Assembly (NCBI RefSeq): GCF_020805785.1
Contig: NZ_JAJGZV010000004.1
Location: forward strand, 186,001-250,000
Length of the DNA stretch: 64,000 nt
Direction: 5' to 3'
Source of the DNA: Flavobacterium chungbukense
GTDB taxonomy: Bacteria; Bacteroidota; Bacteroidia; Flavobacteriales; Flavobacteriaceae
The translations under genes were made by a program, and so were the position numbers. Shown piece by piece: positions 27,745 to 34,776 of this stretch. Position 1 is the first letter of the stretch. Each line of letters starts with the position of its first letter. The notes under the pieces are model-generated. The model saw only the letters and a program-made list of their open reading frames with translations. It was not told where the DNA came from and searched no databases.

Positions 27745-28653
27745 TTATACCTTTTCAGCTATCCTTAATTTGGCACTTCTTGCTCTATTGTTTATTTTGA
27801 TTTCTTCATTATCTGGAACAATCAATTTTCCTATTGTTTTGAATGGAACTGAAAAATTTCCGTAAAAATCTCTTTCTGGCTCTCCTTCAAACATTCCGTT
27901 TTTAATAAATCTTTTTACCAAACGGTCTTCTAAAGAATGATAGGAGATAACAGAGAATCTTCCGCCTGGTTTCAAAATTTCTAAAGACTGCTCGATAAAC
28001 TCTTTCAAAACATCCATTTCTTGATTTACCTCGATTCTAATTGCCTGATAAATCTGAGCCAATACTTTATTTCGAACTTTCTCTGGCAAAAACTTCTTCA
28101 AAACTTCTTTTAATTCATCTGTTGTTTTGATCGGAGAATCCTTTCTTGCCTCAACAATTGTTCTTGCCAAAACCGGTGCATTTTTCAGCTCCCCATAATC
28201 AAAAAAAACACGACGTAAATCCTGTTCCTCATATTCGTTAACCACACGATAAGCATTTAAATCATTTTTCTGACTCATCCGCATATCTAATTCGGCATCG
28301 AATCGGGTTGAAAAACCTCTTTCCGGAACATCGAACTGATGTGAAGAAACTCCTAAATCTGCCAAGATTCCGTCAACAGATTTTACTCCGTGAAAACGTA
28401 AAAATCTTTTTATGAACCTAAAATTCTCATTTATTAAAGTAAACCTTTCGTCTGGCAATGCATTTGCAAGCGCATCTTCGTCTTGATCAAATGCAAACAG
28501 TCTTCCGTTTGTCCCTAATCTTTTTAAAATCTCCTTTGAATGACCACCGCCTCCAAACGTAACATCTACATACACACCATCAGGTTTAATATTTAAACCA
28601 TCTACAGTTGGATGAAGCAAAACCGGATTATGATATTCCATCTTCGTCGTCAT
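27745..28653 (-). CDS. rsmH: 16S rRNA (cytosine(1402)-N(4))-methyltransferase RsmH
   Basis: Also called MraW. SAM-binding motif VYVDVTFGGGGHSKEIL at about 27-43, FAFDQDEDALANAL near 55, GILADLGVSSHQFDVPERGF near 98, and the C-terminal SVISYHSLEDRLVKRFIKNG and NNRARSAKLRIAEK. Length 302 aa is typical. It methylates C1402 in the ribosomal decoding centre. Its start lies 26 bp inside mraZ. Confidence 0.96.
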   Translation of the reverse strand: MTTKMEYHNPVLLHPTVDGLNIKPDGVYVDVTFGGGGHSKEILKRLGTNGRLFAFDQDEDALANALPDERFTLINENFRFIKRFLRFHGVKSVDGILADLGVSSHQFDVPERGFSTRFDAELDMRMSQKNDLNAYRVVNEYEEQDLRRVFFDYGELKNAPVLARTIVEARKDSPIKTTDELKEVLKKFLPEKVRNKVLAQIYQAIRIEVNQEMDVLKEFIEQSLEILKPGGRFSVISYHSLEDRLVKRFIKNGMFEGEPERDFYGNFSVPFKTIGKLIVPDNEEIKINNRARSAKLRIAEKV

Positions 28654-29101
28654 TAATATTTCCCATTACTTCTTCGGCTAAATCTGCAAAATCCATATCT
28701 TCGCCACTTATTGATTTTTCGTATAAATCCTTATCCCAGATCTCTACTATATTAACCGCAGATGAAAAAACTACATCTTTAGAAATACTCGCAAACGTTA
28801 CCAAATCTTTTGGAACCAGCAATCTTCCTAATGCATCAACCTCAACCACTTTAACACCAGCCGTAAACCTTCTAATGAAATCGTTGTTCTTTTTTACAAA
28901 GCGATTAAGCTTGTTGATTTTTTTCATCATTAAATCCCATTCTTCCATAGGATATAATTCTAAACACTGCTGAAAAACAGAACGCTTCAAAACGAATCCG
29001 CTTTGAAGAGAAGCAGTCAATTGCTTTTTTAAAGGCGCAGGCATCATTAGCCTCCCTTTAGCATCGACTTTACACTCATATGTTCCAACAATTGTGTTCA
29101 A
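28628..29101 (-). CDS. mraZ: Division/cell wall cluster transcriptional repressor MraZ
   Basis: A 157-aa protein with two SpoVT-AbrB-like halves, each bearing the signature: DAKGRLMMPAPLKKQL at about 13-28 and DALGRLLVPKDLVTFA at about 89-104. MraZ proteins form ring oligomers that bind arrays of short direct repeats upstream of the dcw cluster and repress it. Such an array is visible at 29147-29205 in front of this gene. It is the first gene of the cluster and overlaps rsmH. Confidence 0.96.
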   Translation of the reverse strand: MNTIVGTYECKVDAKGRLMMPAPLKKQLTASLQSGFVLKRSVFQQCLELYPMEEWDLMMKKINKLNRFVKKNNDFIRRFTAGVKVVEVDALGRLLVPKDLVTFASISKDVVFSSAVNIVEIWDKDLYEKSISGEDMDFADLAEEVMGNINDDEDGIS

Positions 29102-29125
29102 AAAAACTAGTTAACATGTTATACA

Positions 29126-29133
29126 GCAAAAAT
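29126..29133 (-). promoter_or_regulatory. -7 element of the mraZ promoter
   Basis: On the minus strand this reads TATTTTTG, an exact TAnnTTTG match, 25 bases upstream of the mraZ start, with transcription expected near 29120. No TTG stands at the -33 distance. The AAAGTGG array begins 13 bases further upstream. Confidence 0.6.
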
Positions 29134-29146
29134 ATAAAAAAAAATA

Positions 29147-29205
29147 CCACATATTACCACTTTATACCACTTTGTTAATAAGTTTAACCACTTTGCTACC
29201 ACTTT
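29147..29205 (-). promoter_or_regulatory. MraZ-type operator: five helically phased GTGG/AAAGTGG repeats
   Basis: On the minus strand AAAGTGG occurs four times (plus-strand CCACTTT at 29157, 29167, 29188, 29199), with a fifth GTGG half (CCAC at 29147). The starts are 10, 10, 21 and 11 bp apart, one or two helical turns. Known MraZ sites are of this form: TGGG repeats in Escherichia coli and AAAGTG[T/G]-N3 repeats with a 10-bp period in Mycoplasma. The array covers about -25 to -85 of the mraZ promoter, so autoregulation is likely. Confidence 0.75.
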
Positions 29206-29443
29206 CTATAATTCACAATCAATCAATACCTTAACTATAAATTAACAGATTTATAAATACACTAATCATTCAAAAAAATAATGCGCTAATTTTCTTAAAA
29301 AATTGATTATTCCTCAGATTTCTTAACATTTGCATAATTTACCAATTAGAACATTAATTACTGATTTTTAGTCATTTATATATTCTACTGAAATTATCTA
29401 GTTAAAAAATGGCAGCAAAAATTCATTTTTATTTATTTAACCC

Positions 29444-29451
29444 TATATTTG
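29444..29451 (+). promoter_or_regulatory. -7 element of the alpha/beta hydrolase gene
   Basis: TATATTTG matches TAnnTTTG exactly; start expected near 29457, about 22 bases before the ATG at 29479. Apart from the two promoters and the MraZ array, the AT-rich interval 29206-29443 shows nothing recognisable. Confidence 0.5.
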
Positions 29452-29478
29452 TCGAAATTGAAATTGGCATTAGATTAG

Positions 29479-30243
29479 ATGGACAAACACTACAAAAAAG
29501 AAGGCAAATACAGCTATTTTGAAGCTGGAGAAGGTACACCTATCGTCATTCTGCACGGATTAATGGGAGGTCTAAGTAACTTTGATGGTGTAGCACAATA
29601 TTTCCCAACAAAAGGATATAAAGTCGTTATCCCAGATTTGCCAATATACACTCAAAGCATTTTAAAAACGAACGTAAAAAGTTTTGCCAAGTATGTAAAG
29701 GATTTTATCACTTTTAAAGGTTTTGACAAAGTAATTCTTTTAGGAAATTCTCTTGGAGGACATATTGCTTTGTACCATACAAAACTTTATCCTGAGAAAG
29801 TTGCTGGACTTGTAATTACCGGAAGTTCTGGACTTTATGAAAGCGCAATGGGAGACAGCTATCCAAGAAGAGGTGATTACGAATACATCAAAAAGAAAGC
29901 TGAAGATGTCTTTTATGACCCAAAAATTGCAACTCCCGAATTGATTGATGAAGTTTACGCAACTGCAAATGACCGTATCAAATTAATTAAAACTTTGACA
30001 ATTGCCAAAAGCGCAATTCGTCATAATATGGCCAAAGATTTACCAAAAATGGATGTAGAAACCTGCATCATTTGGGGTAAAAATGACTCGGTAACACCGC
30101 CAAATGTAGCAGAAGAATTTGATAAATTATTGCCAAATTCAACTTTATATTGGATTGACAAATGTGGACACGCAGCTATGATGGAACATCCAGATGAATT
30201 TAATGAAATTCTGGAAAAATGGCTCACAGAGCAGAAATTATAG
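29479..30243 (+). CDS. Alpha/beta hydrolase
   Basis: A 254-aa alpha/beta-fold hydrolase without signal peptide. The oxyanion motif VILHGLMGGLSNF lies near 25-37, the nucleophile elbow VILLGNSLGGHIALYH near 88-103 with Ser as nucleophile, the acid Asp in IIWGKNDSVTPP near 200, and the catalytic His in DKCGHAAMMEHP near 230. The triad is therefore complete. Substrate unknown; relatives include esterases and C-C hydrolases. It has its own promoter and lies 43 bp before engB. Confidence 0.92.
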   Translation: MDKHYKKEGKYSYFEAGEGTPIVILHGLMGGLSNFDGVAQYFPTKGYKVVIPDLPIYTQSILKTNVKSFAKYVKDFITFKGFDKVILLGNSLGGHIALYHTKLYPEKVAGLVITGSSGLYESAMGDSYPRRGDYEYIKKKAEDVFYDPKIATPELIDEVYATANDRIKLIKTLTIAKSAIRHNMAKDLPKMDVETCIIWGKNDSVTPPNVAEEFDKLLPNSTLYWIDKCGHAAMMEHPDEFNEILEKWLTEQKL

Positions 30244-30286
30244 CCTCTAACTTTCGATTTTAAGAAGGTTTTAAAAAATAAAATAC

Positions 30287-30907
30287 ATGAAAATTAATAG
30301 CGCCGAATTTATTATCAGTAATTCTGATGCTTCAAAATGCCCGACCGAGTTTCTGCCGGAATACGCATTTATAGGCCGATCTAATGTTGGTAAATCATCT
30401 TTGATTAATATGATTACCAATCATAAAAATTTAGCAAAAACATCTGGAAGACCAGGGAAAACACAATTAATAAATCACTTTAAAATTAATAACAATTGGT
30501 TTTTGGTCGATTTGCCTGGCTATGGATACGCTAAAGTTTCTAAGAAAACAAAATCTGTTTTCCAGCAATTTATTACTGATTATTTTGAAAACAGAGAACA
30601 GCTTGTGTGCGCTTTTGTTCTAATTGACATTCGCCATGAAGCTCAAAAAATAGACATTGAATTTATGTCTTATATGGGAGAAAGTGAAATTCCGTTTTGC
30701 ATTATTTTTACAAAAGCAGACAAAATCAGTAAAGTAAAAATTGACTCTCATATTGCTGCTTACAAAAAACAAATGTACGCCAACAACTGGGCAGAAATGC
30801 CGCAATATTTTGTAACCTCATCTACAGAATCAATCGGAAAAGAAGAACTTTTATCTTATATCGATCAGGTAAATCAGGAAGTATTCAAAAACAATTCAGG
30901 ATTTTAA
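30287..30907 (+). CDS. engB: Ribosome biogenesis GTP-binding protein YsxC/EngB
   Basis: A 206-aa TRAFAC-class GTPase needed for 50S subunit assembly. G1 FIGRSNVGKSSLINMI near 29-44, a conserved switch GRPGKTQLINHF, G3 DLPGYGYAKVSKK, G4 IIFTKADKISK near 142, and G5 VTSSTESIG. Length is normal. Follows the hydrolase gene by 43 bp and ends in a strong terminator. Confidence 0.96.
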   Translation: MKINSAEFIISNSDASKCPTEFLPEYAFIGRSNVGKSSLINMITNHKNLAKTSGRPGKTQLINHFKINNNWFLVDLPGYGYAKVSKKTKSVFQQFITDYFENREQLVCAFVLIDIRHEAQKIDIEFMSYMGESEIPFCIIFTKADKISKVKIDSHIAAYKKQMYANNWAEMPQYFVTSSTESIGKEELLSYIDQVNQEVFKNNSGF

Positions 30908-30925
30908 AAAATAAAAAATCAATAC

Positions 30926-30970
30926 AAAAATCCCAAATTCCAACTGTAACAAGTGGAATTTGGGATTTTT
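30926..30970 (+). terminator. Terminator after engB with 17-bp perfect stem
   Basis: AAAAATCCCAAATTCCA (30926-30942) pairs perfectly with TGGAATTTGGGATTTTT (30954-30970), loop of 11. Because of the flanking A and T runs it can also stop the convergent membrane-protein gene. The stem contains the CAAATTCC unit of the heptamer repeats. Confidence 0.85.
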
Positions 30971-30986
30971 AATTTTTAGACATTTC

Positions 30987-31658
30987 TTACTCTGTCATTT
31001 TACTTTCAATACTTTTCTTTGCTGTTCTTCTAAAATTTAAAGCTTTCCACTCTTTATAAATCAAAATTTGATATAGAATATAAAACAGAGAATTAAAAAA
31101 CCACAAATCAAGTATAAATGGTTCCGTAAAAATTACCGAATCAGTATTTCCAGATAAAAAAATACTCGCGCTGCTTGTTAAGTAAATAATTAATCCATTG
31201 CAAAAATAGAAATAGTCGTGCTTAACGTTTTTTAAATTTGAAACGATGTAATAAAAAGCATAAAGCAACAACGGAATAGAAGTTATTGCTATTTCAATTA
31301 AATTAAATTCCCAATAAAGTGATGGAGTGCGGTAATATTGAATACTTAAAAACAATAAAACAGAAATCAGAACCAATAACACAACTTTCTTTAATATTTT
31401 CTTTGAAAAAGAATTATAAAAAAACAAGCTTAGCGAAATAAACTGAAAATTGAAATAATAGTGAGACAGAAAAAAATTGGAGTTAGGATAGAGAAACCCA
31501 ATGATGTTGCAAAATAATTCTACACAAAACAAAAGAACCAAATATGCTGTAACAATGCGATATAGCACATCTCTCTTTTTGCAAGTAATACAAAACCTAA
31601 TTGCATTAGCAAGTAAAAAAAACAATCCGACGAGGCTTACCAGAAAAGGAAATAGCAT
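30987..31658 (-). CDS. Hypothetical polytopic membrane protein
   Basis: About seven hydrophobic segments fill a protein of 223 aa, ending in a basic tail (RRTAKKSIESKMTE). I recognise no family; the seven-helix layout recalls orphan sensor or membrane-input domains but no kinase part follows. An upstream TTG at 31706 would add 16 residues, yet that lies inside the hairpin of the terminator at 31696-31742, so I prefer the ATG at 31658 (MLFPFLVSLVG). Function unknown. Confidence 0.7.
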   Translation of the reverse strand: MLFPFLVSLVGLFFLLANAIRFCITCKKRDVLYRIVTAYLVLLFCVELFCNIIGFLYPNSNFFLSHYYFNFQFISLSLFFYNSFSKKILKKVVLLVLISVLLFLSIQYYRTPSLYWEFNLIEIAITSIPLLLYAFYYIVSNLKNVKHDYFYFCNGLIIYLTSSASIFLSGNTDSVIFTEPFILDLWFFNSLFYILYQILIYKEWKALNFRRTAKKSIESKMTE

Positions 31659-31695
31659 GTTATTAATTTTGGGGATGATACTGCAAATAAAAAAC

Positions 31696-31742
31696 AAAAA
31701 TCCCAAATCTCACTTTTAAGAATGAAATTTGGGACTTTTTTT
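31696..31742. terminator. Terminator of the gldB-gldC transcript
   Basis: TCCCAAATCTCA (31701-31712) pairs with TGAAATTTGGGA (31723-31734) with one mismatch. A-tract on the left and T-tract on the right let it act on either strand; on the minus strand it lies 20 bases after the gldC stop. Confidence 0.75.
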
Positions 31743-31762
31743 ATTGATTTTTAAGCTTCTTC

Positions 31763-32095
31763 TTACTTTGTAAGCTCTAATTTTTCTGCGAAGTAGTCAC
31801 AGAAATCTTTCATAGTATCAGACATTTTTTCATCATCTGTTGCACGTTTAAAAGTGTCTGCCATTGCTACTAAAGTTTGGTGGAAGAAAATTTTCATTTC
31901 GTCTACGGGCATATCTTTTGTCCATAAATCGATACGCATTGTTTCTTTCGCTTTGCTATCCCAAATTGACAGCATAATTGCTTTTGCTTCTTCTGCCTGA
32001 ACACCGCCATCTTGTGCGCTCCATGTCAATTTTTCTGGAACACGGTTTTCATCTAATTCTATATTGAATCTAATCTCTGAGTTTATATTTGCCAT
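31763..32095 (-). CDS. gldC: Gliding motility protein GldC
   Basis: A 110-aa cytoplasmic protein matching GldC: begins ANINSEIRFNIELDENRVPE, then LTWSAQDGGVQAEEAKAIML and IDLWTKDMPVDEMKIFFHQT. GldC supports but is not strictly essential for gliding in Flavobacterium johnsoniae. It follows gldB with a 1-bp overlap (32095), and a terminator follows it, as a two-gene unit. Confidence 0.95.
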   Translation of the reverse strand: MANINSEIRFNIELDENRVPEKLTWSAQDGGVQAEEAKAIMLSIWDSKAKETMRIDLWTKDMPVDEMKIFFHQTLVAMADTFKRATDDEKMSDTMKDFCDYFAEKLELTK

Positions 32096-33054
32096 TATTT
32101 CTTAGGTTTATATTTTGATTTTTCGAAGATTTCTTTTGCATCTATTTTGAATAATTCTGCTAAAGAAACCTCACTATTATTTTTCATGTAAGAACGTACC
32201 ATCTGCCAGCCAATCCAAGCTCCAATTCGGCCAGGAGAATCGTTATCAATTTCTAAAAAGAATTTAGAAAAAGGTGCAGGTGTCATAAATCGAGTTCTCA
32301 ATTTAGGATCATCACTGTACAGCATTTCGTTTTCTATAAAATACCTCCAGATGTAAGCTTCATTTTCTTCACACCATTTTATTTGTTCTGGAGTATATCC
32401 CATTCTTTCTGCATCTGTGTAATCTGGAAGCAATAAGTCTTTTGCGTAAAGCTGTTTTCCTTCAAAAACCATTTGAGCCACCAGACTTCTATCTGGAGAA
32501 TCAGGAATATTTCGATAAGAAAAACTAGAAACCACGTCTGGCATAATCTGTCTTTCTTCGAAGTTCTTCTTCAAATAATTTGGAAATTCATAAAACTTAT
32601 GTTCTTTCCCCAAATACAGCTCCAGCGCCACAATTACAAGGCTATCAGCATAAATTGCTTTTGCATTATAATCCATTTCTCCAATTACGGTAATTACTTT
32701 TGGAATTTTAGTTTTAGGAAAGTAATATTTTACGTGCTGAAAAAGAGCATCAAATTCTTTATGAACAGGTTCAAAATTACCATACTTTTTCTGTACTTCA
32801 TCATAAACTTCTTTCCAAATTGGATCGTTCATTTTTTGCAACCAGACATTATCATCATTACCCGCAGGAAAAAAGAATGGATATTGTTTTTTTACCTGTG
32901 CGAGGTCTTGGGGTTTAGTTTCGAAAAACACCTTATCAAAACGCTCTACTTTAATATCAACAGGGATTTCTTCTACTGCTTTTTCGACCTTACTTTTTTG
33001 ATTGCAGGACAAAAAAAACAGGCATAGAACCACTGCAAAGCGATAAATTTTCAT
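32095..33054 (-). CDS. gldB: Gliding motility lipoprotein GldB
   Basis: A 319-aa lipoprotein: signal peptide MKIYRFAVVLCLFFLSCNQK with lipidated Cys17. Family stretches include VERFDKVFFETKPQDLAQVK, then VITVIGEMDYNAKAIYADS and VIVALELYLGKEHKFYEFPNY. GldB is required for gliding and, with the T9SS components, supports surface movement; the Zn-peptidase-like fold of relatives is degenerate. Transcribed from a promoter at 33118-33125 with gldC downstream. Confidence 0.95.
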   Translation of the reverse strand: MKIYRFAVVLCLFFLSCNQKSKVEKAVEEIPVDIKVERFDKVFFETKPQDLAQVKKQYPFFFPAGNDDNVWLQKMNDPIWKEVYDEVQKKYGNFEPVHKEFDALFQHVKYYFPKTKIPKVITVIGEMDYNAKAIYADSLVIVALELYLGKEHKFYEFPNYLKKNFEERQIMPDVVSSFSYRNIPDSPDRSLVAQMVFEGKQLYAKDLLLPDYTDAERMGYTPEQIKWCEENEAYIWRYFIENEMLYSDDPKLRTRFMTPAPFSKFFLEIDNDSPGRIGAWIGWQMVRSYMKNNSEVSLAELFKIDAKEIFEKSKYKPKK

Positions 33055-33117
33055 TTTATTTTAATTAGATTTGTGTTATCAGAATTTTAAAGTATTTGCA
33101 TACTAAAAATAATTCTG

Positions 33118-33125
33118 CAAATATA
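33118..33125 (-). promoter_or_regulatory. -7 element of the gldB promoter
   Basis: Minus-strand TATATTTG, an exact TAnnTTTG match; start expected near 33112, giving a leader of about 58 bases before gldB. Confidence 0.5.
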
Positions 33126-33154
33126 CATCCCTGTACTTTAAAACTTAAACTATT

Positions 33155-33961
33155 ATGGCTAAAAAAAGCACAATTCAGACAGAAAAAGTAAATACGCATA
33201 TTGTAGAGTGGCTAAAAAATTACGCTAACAATGCAAAAGTAAACGGTTTTGTAATAGGAATCTCAGGAGGAGTTGATTCTGCTGTAACTTCAACTTTATG
33301 CGCGCAGACAGGACTGAAAGTTTTATGTGTTGAAATGCCTATTCATCAAGCAGAAAGCCAAGTTAGCAGAGCAAAAGAACATATTGATCAGCTGAAAAAG
33401 CGTTTTCCTAATGTTTCTGATGTTCAAACAGATCTAACTGCTGTTTTTGAATCTTTCAAAAGTGCTGTTCCTAAAACAGATGATGAAGCGAAAGTAAATT
33501 TAGCATTAGCCAATACTCGTGCGCGCATCAGAATGACTTCTCTATATTATTTAGCTGGAATTCATGGTTTGCTTGTTGCGGGAACAGGAAATAAAGTTGA
33601 AGATTTCGGCGTAGGTTTTTACACCAAATATGGAGATGGAGGTGTAGATTTGAGTCCGATTGCAGATTTAATGAAATCTGATGTGTATGCTTTAGGAGAA
33701 TTTTTGCAAATTCCGCAATCAATTTTAACAGCCGCACCTACTGATGGATTATTTGGAGATAACCGTACTGATGAAGACCAATTAGGAGCAAGTTATGACG
33801 AATTGGAATGGGCCATGTTGGCTGCAGAGTCAGGAAATACGGCATCTGACTTCGACGGGAGAGAAAAATCTGTCTTTGAAATCTATAAACGATTAAACAC
33901 CAGTAACAAGCACAAAATGGATCCAATTCCGGTTTGTTTGATACCAAAAACGTTAAAATAA
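33155..33961 (+). CDS. nadE: NAD(+) synthase, ammonia-dependent
   Basis: A 268-aa N-type ATP pyrophosphatase that amidates deamido-NAD. The PP-loop GFVIGISGGVDSAVTSTLC lies near residues 32-50, the substrate stretch LALANTRARIRMTSLYYLAG near 112-131, GTGNKVEDFGVGFYTKYGDG near 143-162, and LTAAPTDGLFGDNRTDEDQLG near 190. No glutaminase domain, so it uses ammonia. Divergent from gldB; 92 bp before the LuxR-type regulator. Confidence 0.95.
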   Translation: MAKKSTIQTEKVNTHIVEWLKNYANNAKVNGFVIGISGGVDSAVTSTLCAQTGLKVLCVEMPIHQAESQVSRAKEHIDQLKKRFPNVSDVQTDLTAVFESFKSAVPKTDDEAKVNLALANTRARIRMTSLYYLAGIHGLLVAGTGNKVEDFGVGFYTKYGDGGVDLSPIADLMKSDVYALGEFLQIPQSILTAAPTDGLFGDNRTDEDQLGASYDELEWAMLAAESGNTASDFDGREKSVFEIYKRLNTSNKHKMDPIPVCLIPKTLK

Positions 33962-34053
33962 AAGATTTTAACATTCTAAGAAAGATATTACAGAATTTAT
34001 TTATTAATTTTACCACTCCAAAAACATGAACAATTCTAAAAAAGGTAAAAATT

Positions 34054-34683
34054 ATGATTAAAGTATGTCTAGCAGACAATCATCCTGTTACGCACTTTGG
34101 CGTTAAGTCTTATTTCAAAGACCACGATCAAATTTCAATTGTTGCCAACGTAGGCAATTTTTCAATGGTTAGAGATATTCTTCAGACGAAGGAAATCGAC
34201 ATTCTAATCTTAGATTTAGAGTTAGAAGGTCTTTCAAGTATCTTCGAAATTAAATCAATCTTGAAAAATTTCCCAAAAACAAAAATTGTTATTTTCAGTG
34301 ATCTTGCTGAGCAAATGTACGCTCCAAACGCAATTAAAGCAGGAGTTTCTGGGTATGTACACAAAACAGAAAAACTTGAAACATTAGGTCATTCTATTAT
34401 TAAAGTACACGAAGGAAAAATTATCATCAACGAAACAGTACGCAAAAACATGGCACTTATTGCTAAACAAAGCAAAAGCGAGCGTCTGTACAGAAAACTT
34501 TCTAACCGTGAAATCGAGGTTTTACGTTATTTAAGTGATGGTAAGAAAAACAATGAAATCTCTAAAATCTTAAATCTGAACGAAAAAACGATCAGTACTT
34601 ACAAACTGAGATTATTAACTAAATTGAATGTTACTAATTTAGTTGACTTGGTTAACAAAGCGAAGACTTTAGAAATTATTTAA
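34054..34683 (+). CDS. NarL/LuxR-type response regulator
   Basis: Residues 1-120 form a receiver domain with phosphoacceptor Asp53 (ILILDLELEG) and Lys in GYVHKTEKL; the acidic pocket reads CLADNHP, with Asn where a second Asp is usual, so metal binding may be weaker. Residues about 145-209 form a LuxR helix-turn-helix (LSNREIEVLRYLSDGKKNNE, then LNLNEKTISTYKLRLLTKLN). No sensor kinase is adjacent, so its input is unknown. It is separated from dnaG by a bidirectional terminator. Confidence 0.92.
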   Translation: MIKVCLADNHPVTHFGVKSYFKDHDQISIVANVGNFSMVRDILQTKEIDILILDLELEGLSSIFEIKSILKNFPKTKIVIFSDLAEQMYAPNAIKAGVSGYVHKTEKLETLGHSIIKVHEGKIIINETVRKNMALIAKQSKSERLYRKLSNREIEVLRYLSDGKKNNEISKILNLNEKTISTYKLRLLTKLNVTNLVDLVNKAKTLEII

Positions 34684-34728
34684 TTACAATTCGAAAATCT
34701 TAATCTTTAAGAAATTCGAGAAACTATA

Positions 34729-34771
34729 AAACTCTATCTTTTTTGATTTATCAGATAAGATAGAGTTTTTT
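34729..34771. terminator. Bidirectional terminator between the response regulator and dnaG
   Basis: AAACTCTATCTT (34729-34740) and AAGATAGAGTTT (34757-34768) are perfect 12-bp complements; a T-tract follows on the plus strand and, less strongly, on the minus strand. Confidence 0.8.
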
Positions 34772-34776
34772 CCTTT

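Noticed and set aside
31659..31706. TTG start of the hypothetical polytopic protein
   Set aside because: The codons fall within the gldC terminator hairpin.
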